In this document: positions 46,403 to 48,023 of the stretch, piece after piece
Position numbering within the stretch: the first letter of the stretch is position 1
Layout: every line of letters begins with the position of its first letter
Origin: Prevotella sp.
Lineage (GTDB): Bacteria; Bacteroidota; Bacteroidia; Bacteroidales; Bacteroidaceae
NCBI GenBank assembly: GCA_017470055.1
Contig: JAFUFD010000087.1
Location: 117,467 to 165,489, forward strand
Direction of reading: 5' to 3'
Length of the DNA: 48,023 bases
Position numbers and translations under genes: made by a program
The notes under the pieces: generated by a model
The model's input: only the letters and a program-made list of their open reading frames with translations
Databases searched by the model: none
Told to the model about the DNA's origin: nothing

Positions 46403-47635
46403 ATGGCACTGATTAATGAACATTTCCTAAAACTGCCAAACAACTACTTGTTTGCAGACATTGCCAAGAAAGTGAACGCTTTCAAGGCGACACATGCGAA
46501 AGCGGACATCATCTCATTGGGTATTGGTGACGTGACACAACCTTTGTGTCCTGCTGTTATCGAAACACTGCACAAGGCAACTGACGAGATGGCACAGCAG
46601 GCAACTTTCCGAGGATACGGTCCGGAACAGGGCTATGACTTTCTTAGGGAAGCCATTTTGAAGAACGACTTTCTACCACGCGGCATTCACCTCGACATCA
46701 GCGAGATATTCATCAACGACGGAGCGAAGAGCGATACGGGGAATATACAGGAACTGGTACGCTGGGATAATTCCATTGCGGTAGGCGACCCAATCTATCC
46801 TGTGTATATCGACTCCAATGTGATGATTGGGCGTGCTGGGGTACAAGAGGGTGGACGATGGTCGAACGTGATTTACATGCCCTGTACAGCAGAGAACAAC
46901 TTTATCCCGCAAATCCCTGACCGTAGGGTAGATATCATATATCTCTGTTATCCCAACAATCCTACAGGCACTGTCATCTCAAAAGAAGAACTGAGGAAAT
47001 GGGTAAGTTACGCATTGAAGAACGACGCATTGATATTCTATGACGCAGCCTACGAGGCATATATACAGAATGACTCAGTACCTCATTCTATCTATGAGAT
47101 AAGAGGGGCCAGAAAATGTGCCATCGAGTTCCATAGTTATTCTAAAACTGCAGGATTCACTGGTATACGCTGCGGTTATACCATTGTACCGAAAGAGGTA
47201 ACGGCATCGACACTGAAAGGGGAACGCATCCCTTTGAATCACCTATGGAACCGTAGACAATGTACTAAGTTCAATGGTACCAGTTACCTCAGTCAGCGTG
47301 CTGCTGAGGCAATATATACACCAGAAGGTAAGAAACAAGTGAAGGCGACCATTGACTTTTATATGAAGAATGCGCATGAGATGAAGCGAGCCCTGACGAG
47401 CCTTGGATTAAAGGTCTATGGTGGAGAACATGCTCCTTATCTCTGGGTGAAGACTCCTCATGAGACTCCCTCATGGCAGTTCTTCGAGGAGATGCTATAT
47501 GGTGCACATGTGGTATGTACCCCTGGTGTGGGCTTTGGTCCCAGCGGCGAAGGCTATATCCGACTCACTGCTTTCGGGCAACAGGAAAAGACACAGGAGG
47601 CATTGCATCGGATAGAGAATTGGCTAAGCAGATAA
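46403..47635 (+). CDS. dapL: LL-diaminopimelate aminotransferase
   Basis: The 410-residue PLP enzyme is the usual DapL length. It opens with INEHFLKLPNNYLFADIAKK and ISLGIGDVTQPL, hallmarks of DapL. Other family marks are GYGPEQGYDFLREAI, YPNNPTGT (183-190), YDAAYEAYI and the PLP lysine Lys248 in SYSKTAGFTG. It converts tetrahydrodipicolinate to LL-diaminopimelate in one step for lysine and peptidoglycan synthesis, bypassing the acylated route. dapF, often next to it in Bacteroidota, is not in this window. It ends 20 bases before a terminator shared with the convergent tRNA gene. Confidence 0.96.
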   Translation: MALINEHFLKLPNNYLFADIAKKVNAFKATHAKADIISLGIGDVTQPLCPAVIETLHKATDEMAQQATFRGYGPEQGYDFLREAILKNDFLPRGIHLDISEIFINDGAKSDTGNIQELVRWDNSIAVGDPIYPVYIDSNVMIGRAGVQEGGRWSNVIYMPCTAENNFIPQIPDRRVDIIYLCYPNNPTGTVISKEELRKWVSYALKNDALIFYDAAYEAYIQNDSVPHSIYEIRGARKCAIEFHSYSKTAGFTGIRCGYTIVPKEVTASTLKGERIPLNHLWNRRQCTKFNGTSYLSQRAAEAIYTPEGKKQVKATIDFYMKNAHEMKRALTSLGLKVYGGEHAPYLWVKTPHETPSWQFFEEMLYGAHVVCTPGVGFGPSGEGYIRLTAFGQQEKTQEALHRIENWLSR

Positions 47636-47655
47636 CTCTTGCTCCCATATAACAC

Positions 47656-47690
47656 AAAAGAGCCTTAGGCTATTGCCCAAGGCTCTTTTT
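47656..47690. terminator. Bidirectional terminator between dapL and tRNA-Leu(UAA)
   Basis: AAAAGAGCCTT (47656-47666) pairs with AAGGCTCTTTT (47679-47689); an inner GGC/GCC extends the hairpin. T-runs occur on both strands. Confidence 0.88.
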
Positions 47691-47696
47691 CCTCTG

Positions 47697-47781
47697 TGCC
47701 GCGAGCGGGACTCGAACCCGCACAGCCATTACTGGCCAAGGGATTTTAAGTCCCTCGTGTCTACCATTCCACCATCGCGGC
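47697..47781 (-). tRNA. tRNA-Leu, anticodon UAA
   Basis: On the minus strand it folds as a class II tRNA: acceptor GCCGCGA with TCGCGGC, anticodon stem AGGGA/TCCCT around CTTAAAA (anticodon TAA, reads UUA), a long variable arm, T arm GCGGG-TTCGAGT-CCCGC, and discriminator A (complement of 47697). CCA is not encoded. Confidence 0.95.
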
Positions 47782-47806
47782 AGCAGACATTTGCAGTTAG
47801 CGGGGG

Positions 47807-47838
47807 CAAAATTACGAAAAAACGAAGGAATTGCCAAA
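47807..47838 (-). promoter_or_regulatory. tRNA-Leu(UAA) promoter
   Basis: On the minus strand TTTG (47838-47835), a 20-bp spacer and TAATTTTG (47814-47807), 26 bases before the mature 5' end. Confidence 0.8.
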
Positions 47839-47920
47839 TAATTTCCTGCTTTTTTAGTCATCACTCTGAGAAAACGGTGATGATATAGAGTCAACCAGCA
47901 AGTGCAATTTGCCTGCAAAG

Positions 47921-48023
47921 TTAGGCATAATGTTTGAAAAAGACCTCATTTGGTGTGAGGAAATTTAGTTTTTCCCTCGGTCTTCTGTTGATTTTTGCCT
48001 GTATGGACGCAATTCTCTTGTCA
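47921..48023 (-). mobile_element. IS30-family transposase, C-terminal end (runs off the window)
   Basis: Only the last 33 codons are visible. They include INRRPREKLNFLTPNEVFF, the C-terminal end characteristic of IS30-family DDE transposases. The stop is at 47921-47923. The outer end of the element should lie in 47882-47920, where TTTGCCTGCAAA forms a small palindrome; the true terminal repeat cannot be set without the other end. It lies 140 bases from tRNA-Leu(UAA). Whether the gene is intact cannot be told. Confidence 0.8.

Overview
The window reads as chromosomal DNA of a Prevotella-type member of the Bacteroidota. The signs are Sus-type starch uptake genes, a SecD-SecF fusion, lipoproteins with acidic residues just after the lipobox cysteine, and Bacteroidota promoters (-7 TAnnTTTG, sometimes with a -33 TTG) in front of most transcription units. 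Species is not determined. Gene packing is dense, with no gene-free stretch over 300 bases.

1-18.8 kb is a starch/maltodextrin locus. Leftward: susC, susD, susE-like and susF-like genes, an intrinsic terminator, then the start of a GH13 lipoprotein that runs off the window. Rightward: a LacI-family regulator with an MFS sugar permease, then a second operon of malQ (GH77 with two CBM20-like modules), a GH97 alpha-glucosidase, a pullulanase lipoprotein and a SusA-like GH13 enzyme. Model: starch is bound and imported at the outer membrane by SusC/D/E/F, cut in the periplasm by GH97 and GH13 enzymes, carried over the inner membrane by the MFS permease and rearranged by MalQ. A perfect 16-bp palindrome occurs twice and lies 53-55 bp upstream of the -7 boxes of all three transcription units, which suggests that the LacI-family protein activates them.

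18.9-30.4 kb holds a KduD-like dehydrogenase and then a leftward envelope region. A four-gene O-acetylation module (SGNH hydrolase, MBOAT acyltransferase, two DHHW/AlgJ-like proteins) follows an operon of an RlpA-like protein, a PQQ-propeller lipoprotein and a secreted esterase. A close paralogue of that esterase lies upstream, divergent from an AsmA-like protein.

30.5-48 kb is mostly housekeeping: SecDF, a membrane EEP-family protein, a rhomboid protease, HU, RNase R, an extended SDR coupled to a PAP2_3-like enzyme (possible sphingolipid genes), GreA, a HIT protein, mannose-1-phosphate guanylyltransferase, two tRNA-Leu genes, a ComM-like ATPase, a BASS-type transporter, a HAD hydrolase and DapL. 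The right edge cuts the 3' end of an IS30-family transposase. The most unusual non-coding signals are the equally spaced sus/mal operators, an intrinsic terminator inside the greA leader, and a candidate ~70-nt RNA antisense to the end of the PAP2 gene.
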